A DNA stretch of 64,000 bases. Source: Polyangium sp. y55x31 (GTDB lineage Bacteria; Myxococcota_A; Polyangia; Polyangiales; Polyangiaceae). The DNA lies in assembly GCF_029946505.1 (NCBI RefSeq), contig NZ_JARZHG010000045.1, positions 25,843-89,842 of the forward strand. Reading direction: 5' to 3'. Shown one piece after another: positions 17,112-26,564 of the stretch. A model generated the notes under the pieces. The model was not told the DNA's origin. It saw only the letters and a program-made list of their open reading frames with translations, and searched no databases. The position numbers and the translations under genes were made by a program. Every line of letters starts with the position of its first letter. Position 1 is the stretch's first letter.

Positions 17112-18437
17112 GCCATTCTTTTTGCCGTCGCCCACGTCGAGCAGCACGGCGACCAGCATGTCGCTCATCACGTTCACGCCCGAACGAACGCGGGCAATGA
17201 GCCAGTCGACCGTCATCACGAGCGGAATGGCCGTGGCGATCAAGGCGTCCGGCAGCCCCGCGGCGCCGAGCACGAGCGGCAGCACGACGAGCCCCGCCTC
17301 CGGGATCCCCGCGATCCCCGCCGCCGCCATCACCGACGCGAGCCCGATCGTGATCTCGCCGCTAAGCCCGAGCGGCGCCCCCACCGCCTGCGTCAAAAAG
17401 ACGGCCGTCATGGCCTCGTAGAGGAGAATGCCGTCGTTGTTGAGGTTCGTCCCGATACACGCCGCGAGGCGCGCCGACGCGGGCGAGACGCCCATGCGAT
17501 CGAGCGCCTTCAGCGTGACGGGCACGGTGGCGAGGCTCGAGTTCGTCGAGAGGCCCGTCAAAATGGCGTCCGCGCCGATCCCGAGGTACACGCGCGGCGG
17601 CTTCTTCCCGATAAACCAGGCGACGAGCGGGTAATACACGAGCGAATGCAGCGCCATCGCCGCGAGCACCGTGACCAGGAAGATCCAGATCGATCGAAAG
17701 ACCTCGAGCCCGGCCTTGCCCACGACGTCCGCGACGACCCCGAGCACCGCGATCGGCACGACGCCGACGACGATGTCGAGCGCCTCGACGAGGATCGCAT
17801 ACACGCCGCCGATCCCCCGCTCGACCACCGAAATGCCTCGCGCTGTCTCCTCGTCCCCCCGCGCCCGCGCGCGCCGCAGCGCGACGCCCGCGAGCAGGCC
17901 GAGCAGGACGACCGTGATCACGCTGTTCTCGGAGAATGGGTCGACGAGGCTCCGCGGGACGTACCCCGAGACATTGTCGAGGAGGCCGAGGCTGCCCTTC
18001 TTCGCCGTCGCAATGAGCTCCTGCGCCGCCGCGTCCGAGGCCACGGCGCCCGGCCGGTGGAGCGCCGCGAGCGCGCCCGAGAGGTGCCGGCCCGGCGAAA
18101 AGCCATTCATGATCGAGAGGCCAATGCAGAGCGCCACCGTCGCATTGATCGCGCATATGACGACGAGCCGCGCCCCCTTGCGGAGAGTGATGTTCGTTTT
18201 GACGAACGCGTCGAGGATCGCGAAAAACACGAGCGGGACGGCGAGCGCTTTGAGGAGCTTGACCACGAGCATCCCCAGCCGGCCGAGCTCGGCGTTGCCG
18301 ACGGTGCCGAAGAGGTACTTTCGCTCCCGGAAGACGAGCCCGAGCACGATGCCGAGGACGACACCGGAGAGCACGCGCACGTAGAGTGGGATTCGTCGGT
18401 TGGGTTGCTCTCCTGCGCGGCTTTTTTGCTCCCCCAT
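17013..18437 (-). CDS. Dicarboxylate/amino acid:cation symporter
   Basis: This protein of about 474 residues belongs to the DAACS (SDF) family. It starts at ATG 18437; a TTG at 18476 and an in-frame GTG between them are alternatives. About eight helices and two re-entrant hairpins are expected. Family motifs are modified: STNSSLATVPV stands where transporters usually have a Ser-rich SSSAATLP stretch, and NLNNDGILLYEAM stands for NMDGTALYE. IPEAGLVVLPLVL is typical. Substitutions in the Ser-rich hairpin and NMDGT motif make the substrate uncertain. The hydrophilic tail (GDGKKNGSDAGAHDGGGEG) is coded antisense to the thioesterase C-terminus and may be dispensable. Confidence 0.88.
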   Translation of the reverse strand: MGEQKSRAGEQPNRRIPLYVRVLSGVVLGIVLGLVFRERKYLFGTVGNAELGRLGMLVVKLLKALAVPLVFFAILDAFVKTNITLRKGARLVVICAINATVALCIGLSIMNGFSPGRHLSGALAALHRPGAVASDAAAQELIATAKKGSLGLLDNVSGYVPRSLVDPFSENSVITVVLLGLLAGVALRRARARGDEETARGISVVERGIGGVYAILVEALDIVVGVVPIAVLGVVADVVGKAGLEVFRSIWIFLVTVLAAMALHSLVYYPLVAWFIGKKPPRVYLGIGADAILTGLSTNSSLATVPVTLKALDRMGVSPASARLAACIGTNLNNDGILLYEAMTAVFLTQAVGAPLGLSGEITIGLASVMAAAGIAGIPEAGLVVLPLVLGAAGLPDALIATAIPLVMTVDWLIARVRSGVNVMSDMLVAVLLDVGDGKKNGSDAGAHDGGGEGVADLLGNPGGPLGGDRDERP

Positions 18438-18563
18438 GGCACCCGCTGTCTTCACGCGGGTCGCGAGCGCCGTCAATTGTCATGGTGAGCCCCGTGCGTG
18501 AGGGCTAGCATGGCAGCATGCTCGCCCGTGTTTTCGCGGCGAGTCGCGGAGAGGATCGGGGCG

Positions 18564-21500
18564 ATGAACGGGGAGCCATCGCGAGGATCGGGAGAGACGG
18601 AGCGAGGGGAACCCGCGACCAGCGCACCCCGGGCGAACGGCGCGGCGAACACGCTCTCGACGAGCCAGGCGCCGTCGGCGCTCACGACACACGTGCCGTC
18701 GTCGGGGCGGTGGAGCGCGGCGCGGCTGCCGCTCGTCGACCGGTCGAGTTATGCGGTGGACGGCGAGGTCGCGCAGGGCGGGATCGGGCGGGTGCTGTCG
18801 GCGCGTGATCAGCGGCTCGATCGGCGGGTGGCGCTGAAGGAGCTGCTCGACACCGGCTCCGCCGCCGAGGATCGGTTCGTTCGCGAGGCGCTGCTGACGG
18901 CGCGGCTCCAGCATCCGTCGATCGTCCCGGTCTACGAGGCCGGGCGCTGGCCGACGGGCGAACCATTTTATTCGATGAAGCTCGTCACCGGGCGCCCGCT
19001 GTCCGAGATCATCGACGGCGCCCGCACGATCAACGAGCGTTTGCCGCTGCTCACGCACGTGCTCGCGGTGGCCGACGCGGTCGCGTACGCGCACGAAAAA
19101 CGCATCATCCATCGCGATTTGAAGCCGGCGAACGTGCTCGTCGGGGCGCACGGCGAGACGCTCGTCATCGACTGGGGGCTCGGAAAGGATCTGTCGGAGC
19201 CCGTGGTGGATGTCGCGCAAACCGCGGCGATCGAGGGCGGCGACGATGTGGCCTCCGAAGGCGAAGGCACGCTCGTCGACGGGATCACGCTCGTGGGCTC
19301 GGTGATGGGGACCCCGGCGTACATGCCGCCCGAGCAAGCGGCGGCCGAGCCCGTGGACGAGCGCGCGGACGTGTATGCGCTCGGGGCGATCCTGTATCAC
19401 CTGCTCGCGGGGCGCGCGCCGTACGCCGGCGTGAATGGCATCAAGATCCTGCAGCGGGTGCTCGAAGGCCCGCCGACGCCGCTGCCCAAGATGCAGCGCG
19501 GGATCCCGCTGGATCTTCTGGCGATCGTGGACAAGGCGATGGCCCGGGATCCGGCCGCGCGGTACCCGACGGCGAAGGCGCTGGCGGAGGATCTGCGGCG
19601 TTTTCTCGCCGGGCAGCTCGTGGGCGTGCACGACTACACGACCTGGGAGAAGGCGTGGCGGTTCGCGCGCAAGCACCGCGCGACCCTGGCCGTAGCGGCG
19701 GCGGCGCTTTGTGTGCTCGTCACGGCCGGGGGGCTCTTTTTCACAAAGGTGCTGAAGGAGCGAGATCGGGCGACGCGCGAGCACGCGATCGCGGAGGAGG
19801 CGCGCAAAAAAGCGGTGGAAGCCGAGCACCGGGCCGTCGCGCACGCCGACGAGCTGACGCTGGTCCAGGCGCGCGCGGCCGTTCTGCGAGATCCGAACGA
19901 GGCGCTCGCATGGCTGAAGACGCTCTCGCCGGCGTTCGATCAATGGAGCTCGGCGCGCGTCGTGGCCGCGGACGCCTGGGTGCACGGGCCGGCGCAGGTG
20001 CTGCGCGATCAACGAGGCGCGGTCAATCGCGTCGATATCTCGAAGGACGGGAAGCGGCTCGCCGTGGCCAGCGACGATCACACGGCGCGCATTTACGATC
20101 TCACGACGGGCACGTCGATCGAGCTGCGGGGGCACGAGGACGAGGTCTGGTTCGTGGCGTTTTTCCCGGACGAACAGCGGGTGCTGACGACGGGGAAAGA
20201 CCGCACGATCCGTATCTGGGACACGAGCACGGGCGCCGCGATCTCCACGCTGCGCGGGCACACGCGCCCCATCGTGTTCGCCCTGCCGTCGCGCGACGGC
20301 AAGGAGATCGTGAGCCACGCCGACGACGCCACCGTGCGAGCCTGGAACGTGGCGACGGGCGCGCACCGCGTGCTCGCGTCGAACCCGGATTTCACGCTCA
20401 AAGGGGCCTTTTCGCTGGACGAGCGCCATTTCGTGACGGCAGGGAAGAGCGGCGTCTTGACGCTGTTCGATCGGACGACCGGAGAGTCCTTCACGCTGCC
20501 CGAGATGCGCGTGCACGACGCCACCGCCCAGCTTTTGCCGCGGTTTCCCATGGGGTTTTCCCCGGATTCGCGGACGCTCGCGGCCGGCGGCCCGGACGGG
20601 GCCGTGTGGCTCTGGGACATTCAGAAGAAGGACAAACCACGAAAGCTCGAAGGACAAGCCTCGGCGATCCTGCGGCTCACCTTCGCGCCCGACAGCAAGC
20701 GGCTCGCGACCGCCGCGCTCGATGGAACGGTCCGGGTCTGGGATCTCCAGGCGGGTACGGCCACGACGCTCCCGACGTACGACGGGTCGGTGTTCGCGAT
20801 GGCGTTCTCCCCCGACGGGCGCATGCTCGCGTACGGCGGCAACGATCACGCCGTGCGGCTCGTGCATTTCGGGACCGGGGAGCGGCGCCGGTTCGTCGGC
20901 ATGCGCGACAACGTGTCGGACGTGTTGTTCTCGGACGACGGGACCCGCCTCGTCGTCGCGAGCGTGGACGGCACGGCGCGCGTCTTCCCGCTCGACGCCA
21001 CGCCAGGCCGCGTGATCGGCCAGCACGAGGGGAGCGCCTTCGAGGTCGACATCTCGCCCGACGGCGATCACGTGCTCTCCGCCGGGGCCGACGGCGTCGC
21101 GCAGCTCTGGCCCACGCGGGGCAACGGCGGCGGGCCGGCCGTGACGCTCGCGGGGCACGTGGGTCGGGTGATCCACGCGGAGATTTCCCCGAGCGGCGAC
21201 GTGATCGCGACCGCGGGCGAGGACGGCACGGTGCGGCTCTGGGACACGTTCGGCCACGAGATCCGGGCCTCGCACGTGGAGGGGGCGCGGGCGCCGGTGA
21301 TCAGGTTCTCGCCGGACGGCGCGTCGATCGCGGTCGGGCACACGACGGGCGACGTGGCGCTCTGGGACGTCGATTCCGGCGAGATGCGCGCGCTCGGGCG
21401 GCACGAGGAGTCGGTCCTCGCGCTCGCGTTCTCCGCGGATGGATCGAGGCTCGCCACGGGCAGCGCCGACAAGACGGCACGTGTCTGGACGCTCGCCACG

Positions 21501-22085
21501 GGAAAGAGCCGCGTGCTCGGCGGCCAGGAAGAGGCCGTCGAGTCGGTCGCGTTTTCGCCCGACGGCAAGGTCGTCGCGACGGGCTGCCTCGATCACAAGC
21601 TGCGGATCTGGGACGAGGGCGCCACGACGCCGCGCACCTACGACGCGAGCGGATATCGCGTCGTGGGTTTGTCGTTCACGCCGGACGGCGAGACGCTGCT
21701 CAGCCTGGGCGAAGACGCCACGGTGCGGGTGTGGGACGTCGCGACGGGCGCGATGCTCCGCGTTTTGCGCGGCCACAACGGTCCCATCCGCACGCTCGCG
21801 CTCGCGGCGAACGGCGCGGCGCTCGTGACGGGCAGCGACGACAAGACCGTGCGGCTCTGGGACCTCGCGATCGGCGAGGGGCGCGTGCTCGGCACGCACG
21901 ACGGCGTCGTGCAGGACGTGGACATCGCCCCCGACGGGAGCTGGGCCGTGTCCGTGGGCCGGGACGGCACCGTGCAGGTTTGGCCGGACGACCTGCCCCG
22001 CGAGCCCGAGGCGTTACGCGCCTGGATCGCCCGATCGGTCCCCGACACGGTCGAGCATTTCACCGGCCATATGCTCGTGCCCTGA
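18564..22085 (+). CDS. Ser/Thr protein kinase with WD40 propellers
   Basis: This 1173-residue protein starts at ATG 18564, chosen for the GAGG 10 bases upstream; an in-frame GTG at 18498 is possible. The kinase domain (about 62-330) has a Gly loop AQGGIGRV, Lys in VALKELL and HRDLKPAN. DWG replaces DFG, a known variant in such kinases. The activation segment ends GTPAYMPPEQ. One transmembrane helix (about 375-400) follows, then a short coiled coil (REHAIAEEARKKAVEAEHRA). The remainder, about residues 460-1150, holds some 14 WD40 repeats (SADKTARVWTLATG, GSDDKTVRLWDLAIG), enough for two propellers. The propellers are predicted outside the cytoplasm. It converges on the sensor gene with 6 bp between stops. 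Confidence 0.93.
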   Translation: MNGEPSRGSGETERGEPATSAPRANGAANTLSTSQAPSALTTHVPSSGRWSAARLPLVDRSSYAVDGEVAQGGIGRVLSARDQRLDRRVALKELLDTGSAAEDRFVREALLTARLQHPSIVPVYEAGRWPTGEPFYSMKLVTGRPLSEIIDGARTINERLPLLTHVLAVADAVAYAHEKRIIHRDLKPANVLVGAHGETLVIDWGLGKDLSEPVVDVAQTAAIEGGDDVASEGEGTLVDGITLVGSVMGTPAYMPPEQAAAEPVDERADVYALGAILYHLLAGRAPYAGVNGIKILQRVLEGPPTPLPKMQRGIPLDLLAIVDKAMARDPAARYPTAKALAEDLRRFLAGQLVGVHDYTTWEKAWRFARKHRATLAVAAAALCVLVTAGGLFFTKVLKERDRATREHAIAEEARKKAVEAEHRAVAHADELTLVQARAAVLRDPNEALAWLKTLSPAFDQWSSARVVAADAWVHGPAQVLRDQRGAVNRVDISKDGKRLAVASDDHTARIYDLTTGTSIELRGHEDEVWFVAFFPDEQRVLTTGKDRTIRIWDTSTGAAISTLRGHTRPIVFALPSRDGKEIVSHADDATVRAWNVATGAHRVLASNPDFTLKGAFSLDERHFVTAGKSGVLTLFDRTTGESFTLPEMRVHDATAQLLPRFPMGFSPDSRTLAAGGPDGAVWLWDIQKKDKPRKLEGQASAILRLTFAPDSKRLATAALDGTVRVWDLQAGTATTLPTYDGSVFAMAFSPDGRMLAYGGNDHAVRLVHFGTGERRRFVGMRDNVSDVLFSDDGTRLVVASVDGTARVFPLDATPGRVIGQHEGSAFEVDISPDGDHVLSAGADGVAQLWPTRGNGGGPAVTLAGHVGRVIHAEISPSGDVIATAGEDGTVRLWDTFGHEIRASHVEGARAPVIRFSPDGASIAVGHTTGDVALWDVDSGEMRALGRHEESVLALAFSADGSRLATGSADKTARVWTLATGKSRVLGGQEEAVESVAFSPDGKVVATGCLDHKLRIWDEGATTPRTYDASGYRVVGLSFTPDGETLLSLGEDATVRVWDVATGAMLRVLRGHNGPIRTLALAANGAALVTGSDDKTVRLWDLAIGEGRVLGTHDGVVQDVDIAPDGSWAVSVGRDGTVQVWPDDLPREPEALRAWIARSVPDTVEHFTGHMLVP

Positions 22086-22091
22086 TTCCGC

Positions 22092-25000
22092 TCACTCGGG
22101 CGTGCGTCCGAGCGCCGCGGGCCGCCACGAGGGGCGTTCGGTCGCGCGTTTGCCGTGCGGGGACCGGGGCCTCAGGTTCTGGAGCGCGTCCTTCAGCGTC
22201 GCGCGGGTCTCGACGCGGCCGAGGCCGATCCCGAGCGAGACGATCGTACGCGCGACCTCGGGCTGGATCCCCACGATGAGCGCGCGCGCGCCGAGCAGCT
22301 CGACCGCGCGCACGAGCCGGAGCAGGTGCTCGGCCGTCACCGCGTCGACGCTCGCGACGCCCGTGAGGTCCAGGATGGCGCAGCGCACGGCGCGCTGGGT
22401 GATCGTGCCGAGCAGGACCTCCATGGCGCGCGCCGCGCGGGACTCGTCGAGGGCGCCGAGCACGGGCATGGCCACGACCCCGTCCCACACGTCGAGCAGC
22501 GGCGTCGAGAGCGTGCGGATGTCCTCGCGCTGGCGGTGGATGATCTCGAGCTGCTCGCGCAGCGTCTCCTCGGCGTGCTTGCGCGCCGTGACGTCGAAGA
22601 AGAAGCCCGAGAGGAGCCTTTGCCCGCCCTCGCGCTCGGCAACGCTGACGACCATGTGCAGCCACACGGCACCGCCGTCCTTGGTGCGCAGGCGGTACTC
22701 GACCCCGCAGGCGTTGTCGTCGGCCGAGGCGCGGGTGAAGGCCGCGAGGGCGAGGTCGCGATCCTCGGGGTGCGCGTGATCCCGGAGGAAGTTCGGCTTG
22801 TACCAGGCGCTCGCGGGCCAGCCGAGGCGCTCTTCGGCCTGCGGGCCGACGTAGGTGAAGCGTTCGGTCTCGGCGTCGGCCTCCCAGGGGATGACGCCGG
22901 CGATCTCGACGAGGCGGCGCATGCGCTCCTCGCTGCGGCGGAGCGTCTGCTCGGTGCGCCGCCGCTCGGTGTTCTCGCGGGCGAGGTCGGCGTAGAGCTT
23001 GGCGTGATCGATGGAGATCGCAGCCTGGGCGGCGAGGAACTCGAGCAGCGAGAGGCGCCGCGGGGTGAACGCGCCCGGGACGAGGTTGTTCTCCATGTAG
23101 AAGAGGCCGATGAGCTCGGTTTGCCGCGTGATCGGTATGCAGAGGACCGAGCGCGGGCGGGCGCGGGCGATGTAGGGATCGGCCGAGAACATCGGCTCGG
23201 CCGTGGCGTCGTCGAGCAGGATCGGCTCGCGCGTGCGGCGGACGTAGCCGATGACGGACTCGGGCAGGAGCGTCGCGAGCTCCCGGGCGCGGCCGCCGGG
23301 GACCTCGATGTCGAGGCCCTGCGTGGTGACGATGGCCCGGCCCGCGTGGGTGAGATCGCCGCCCTCCGTCGCGAGGAGCACGTGGCAACGCTGGGCTCCG
23401 CCGTGCTCGATCACGATGCGCATGAGCGTGACGATGAGCCGCTGCAGGACGATCTCCTCGGAGACGGCGTGCGCGGCCTGGACCGCGGCGAGGACATCGA
23501 TGTCGAGGCTCGATCCACCGCGGAGCGGGGGCTTCGACGTGCCCGTGGCCGGGTCCTCGAAGAGCTTGGCGTAGCGGCGATCGATCTTCTCGACCTTGCC
23601 GCCCGCGCCCCAGCGCGCGTACGCGGCGCGCGCGAGGCGCAGGTAGGCCGCGGCGATCGTGGGGAAGCCACGATCGAGGTAAAACCGCACGGCGGCGTCG
23701 GCGGCGAGGGCCTCGCCGTGGGTGAAGCCGTTGTCGCGGGCGGCGGCGATGGCCTGGTCGTAGAGGCGCATCGCGTCGACGTCGCGGCCGGCGAGGCGGC
23801 TGCGCTCGGCGAGGACGAGGGCGTGTTTGTGCTGGAAGTTCTCGGGGCAACGGTCGGCCCAGCGCTCGATGTCGGCCGCGAGCTCGTCGAGCGTGGAGAG
23901 GCGGGCGGCGAGCGTCGTGGGCGCGCGGCGGCCAGCCTCGGCGAGGGCCGCGAAATACCGCTCCTCGGGGAGGAGGACCTGCGAGGCGAACGCGGGGGCG
24001 TGGGCCCGGAGCGATGCGCTCGCGAGGAGCGCGTCGTCGTTTTCGCCGGCGATGACGAGGGCGCCGAGGTCGAGGACACGCCGCACGAGCGTGCCGAAGC
24101 GCATCGGCGCCGGGGGGCGGCGCGTGCCGCGGTTCGGCTCGGGCGTGAGCTCGTCGCGACGGGCGGGCAGCGGCGCGGCGCGGCCCTTTTGTTGTCCCAC
24201 GAATCGCTCGATCGCGTCGAGGAGCTCGCCGATGCCCTCGGGATCGCTCGGATCTCGCCGCGCTTCCTCGTGCTTTCGCACCTCGCGGGCGACGTCGTCG
24301 AGCGGGTCGCCTTTGAGGAGCATGAAGAGCGCGACGAGGGCGCCGCTGCGCCGCGCGCACGGCGTGTTGCCCGAGGAGAGGGCGGCCGCGTACGCCCGCC
24401 TCGAATAGGCGATGCTCGCGCGCAGGTGGTGCGTCCAGACGGAGATGTTCGTGGCGAAGCACGCGCCGACGATGCCCTGGAGCAGCGCCGAGCCCATCTG
24501 CTCGGCGAGGTCCATGGCCACCTTGCCGAAGCGGTAGCCGCCCCGGTGATCACCGAGCCGACCGACGAGCGCCGCGCCGAACGCGACGTGCCCCACCACG
24601 GACGCAGGCGCATTGCCGTGGAGGAGCGAGAGCTGGACGAGGTGGCAGGTGACGATGTCGGCGACGTCCGGCCCGAGGGCCAGCGCCGACGCGTGGACCG
24701 CGAAGAGCGCCGACGTGGCCGCGAGCGCCTCGGGGTTCGTCATGGGTTCGAGGTCGCCGATCTCCTCGATCGCGCGGTCCCCGAGCGCGTCCCAGGTCGC
24801 CTCGAACGCCGCCGCGACGTCGCCCGCGCTCGGTCGCTCGGGCAGGCGCACGCCGAGGGGCGCGAGGCAGGACGCGGCGCAGGCGTAGGCCTGCTCGTGC
24901 TCGCCGAGGCCCGCGTGCAGATCGATGAGGATTCGCGCGGCGGTTTGTCTGTCCAGCTCGTTTCGAGCGCGCCGCAGGAGCTCGGCGACGCGGGCCTCGG

Positions 25001-26378
25001 TCGTGCGCCGATCGCCGCGTTTGGAGGCACACTCGGCCTGCGCGAGGAGGATCTTCCAGGTGAGGTCGGGCGGGATCTCCGCGGGATCGTCGTGTCCTTC
25101 GAGCAGCGCGCCCGCCGCGCCGAGGTAGTCGGCCGCGACGCTCGAAGCGCCCGCGGCCCGCGCGCGCCGGGCGGCGGCGAACGTGAGGATGCAGAGCCGC
25201 GCCCTCTCCTCGGCCATGAGCGGCACGCGGGAGGCCACGGTTTGTCCGAGCAGGATGTGCCCGGCCGCCTCGTAGAGCCGCTCGTTCGGCTCGTCCTCGC
25301 CCATCTCGCGGCTGAGAAAGGCGCCGATGCGAAGGTGCATCGCCGCGAGGAGCGCGGGGTCGTCTTTCGTGGCCTCGCGCCGGAGGTCGCGCGCGGCGAG
25401 CGCGTCGGCGAAGACGTAGGCCGCGCCCTCGCGGCGGAGGAGACCGGCCTCTTCGGCGGGCGCGAGGCACGCGGCGGCCTCGTCCGGGGTCGTGCCCAGC
25501 GCGGCTGCGACGACGTCGAGAGCGGCGGCTCGACCGAGGCAAGCGGCGGCCGCGAGCGAAAGGCGCGAAGGCTCCGGGAGGCCGGAGGCGGCGGCGCGCC
25601 TCGCCTCCACCTCCGCGTCGTCCGGCGGGCCGAGGTGAACGCCGTCCACGCGGGGCACGCTGCTCCTCTGGAGCCAGGGCTCGAGCGTCTCCTTCCAGGC
25701 GCCGTGCGCCTCGTCCGAAAACGTGGCCGCGATCAGTAAGTAACGACACTCCGTGCTCTCCAGGAGGCGCATGAGGAGACGCAACGTCGCGGCGTCGGCC
25801 GCGTCGACATGCGAGAGCACGAGCACGAGCGGCCGTTCGGGCACGGCGAGCGCCGCGAACAGGCGGAGCAGGGTCGTGGTCATGCGTTCGTCGGCGAACG
25901 CGGGGGGCAGGGGTTCGACGGGACGATCGTCCGGCACGAGGGAGGCGAGCGCCGGGCAGAGGTCGAGCAAAAGGCGGCCGTTGCCGAGCATGGCCTCCTC
26001 GACGCGCTGGCGGAGCAGCGGGCCGAGGGAGCCGGGCTCCTGGCCGAGCGTCGGGGCGACATGGCGGAGCGCGGAGACGAGCGGGCCGTAAGGTTCGCCC
26101 GCGTGGATCAGGTTGCCCTCGCCCGAGAGCACGAGCGTGCATTGCCCTATCGCGCTTTCGCAGAACGAGCGCAGGAGCTCCGCGCGGGCGGCGCCGGTAC
26201 CGCCGCCTACAAGAACCAGCTCGGGCGCGCCGCCGGCCGCGACGCGGAGCATCGCGCCTTCGAGACGAAGGTACGCTACGTCATTCGGGTGTGCCGCGCC
26301 GGGCGGCGTCGCATTGCGGTGGGACGCTGTCGATTCCACGAAAGGTTTCCTGGGACGCACCACGCGACGTTCGACCAA
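22092..26378 (-). CDS. Pseudo-ATPase/TPR/GAF/PAS/STAS sensor
   Basis: This 1428-residue frame starts at TTG 26378; the true start may lie inside the first 45 codons. Residues of about 40-300 match the AAA-type ATPase module common in myxobacterial PknK-like proteins, but the P-loop reads GGGTGAARAE with no Lys-Ser/Thr, and the Walker B region reads VLVLSHVDAAD instead of an acidic strand end. Helical TPR-like repeats follow (about 380-960), then GAF (about 985-1130), PAS/PAC (about 1155-1285) and an RsbR-type STAS domain (about 1310-1410). In the STAS domain the first phospho-acceptor position is Ala 1346 (SVDAVTA), while the second Thr, 1378 (PEVARTIV), is kept. No kinase domain is present. 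Confidence 0.88.
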   Translation of the reverse strand: MVERRVVRPRKPFVESTASHRNATPPGAAHPNDVAYLRLEGAMLRVAAGGAPELVLVGGGTGAARAELLRSFCESAIGQCTLVLSGEGNLIHAGEPYGPLVSALRHVAPTLGQEPGSLGPLLRQRVEEAMLGNGRLLLDLCPALASLVPDDRPVEPLPPAFADERMTTTLLRLFAALAVPERPLVLVLSHVDAADAATLRLLMRLLESTECRYLLIAATFSDEAHGAWKETLEPWLQRSSVPRVDGVHLGPPDDAEVEARRAAASGLPEPSRLSLAAAACLGRAAALDVVAAALGTTPDEAAACLAPAEEAGLLRREGAAYVFADALAARDLRREATKDDPALLAAMHLRIGAFLSREMGEDEPNERLYEAAGHILLGQTVASRVPLMAEERARLCILTFAAARRARAAGASSVAADYLGAAGALLEGHDDPAEIPPDLTWKILLAQAECASKRGDRRTTEARVAELLRRARNELDRQTAARILIDLHAGLGEHEQAYACAASCLAPLGVRLPERPSAGDVAAAFEATWDALGDRAIEEIGDLEPMTNPEALAATSALFAVHASALALGPDVADIVTCHLVQLSLLHGNAPASVVGHVAFGAALVGRLGDHRGGYRFGKVAMDLAEQMGSALLQGIVGACFATNISVWTHHLRASIAYSRRAYAAALSSGNTPCARRSGALVALFMLLKGDPLDDVAREVRKHEEARRDPSDPEGIGELLDAIERFVGQQKGRAAPLPARRDELTPEPNRGTRRPPAPMRFGTLVRRVLDLGALVIAGENDDALLASASLRAHAPAFASQVLLPEERYFAALAEAGRRAPTTLAARLSTLDELAADIERWADRCPENFQHKHALVLAERSRLAGRDVDAMRLYDQAIAAARDNGFTHGEALAADAAVRFYLDRGFPTIAAAYLRLARAAYARWGAGGKVEKIDRRYAKLFEDPATGTSKPPLRGGSSLDIDVLAAVQAAHAVSEEIVLQRLIVTLMRIVIEHGGAQRCHVLLATEGGDLTHAGRAIVTTQGLDIEVPGGRARELATLLPESVIGYVRRTREPILLDDATAEPMFSADPYIARARPRSVLCIPITRQTELIGLFYMENNLVPGAFTPRRLSLLEFLAAQAAISIDHAKLYADLARENTERRRTEQTLRRSEERMRRLVEIAGVIPWEADAETERFTYVGPQAEERLGWPASAWYKPNFLRDHAHPEDRDLALAAFTRASADDNACGVEYRLRTKDGGAVWLHMVVSVAEREGGQRLLSGFFFDVTARKHAEETLREQLEIIHRQREDIRTLSTPLLDVWDGVVAMPVLGALDESRAARAMEVLLGTITQRAVRCAILDLTGVASVDAVTAEHLLRLVRAVELLGARALIVGIQPEVARTIVSLGIGLGRVETRATLKDALQNLRPRSPHGKRATERPSWRPAALGRTPE

Positions 26379-26564
26379 TCGCGGGAAAGGTCGGGCTGCA
26401 GGTAAGCGACGGGGGACTCGTACGGTATCGAGCCCGTCACGTTCGCGTCAACGCCGCGTCAACGACGCCGGCGTGCGTAATCGTTTTCGCTCCCCAGAAA
26501 CCCGATCAAATTCGCGTGGGGACGGCTTTTGCAGAGGTGGGACAGAATTGGAAGGGAAAGCGCG

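Noticed and set aside
18480..21899. Long minus-strand open frame of about 1139 codons
   Set aside because: It mirrors the WD40 kinase gene; repeats in it are the reverse image of the WD40 repeats.
22155..25739. Plus-strand open frame of about 1194 codons
   Set aside because: Antisense shadow of the GAF/PAS/STAS sensor; low-complexity Arg/Glu/Gly composition.
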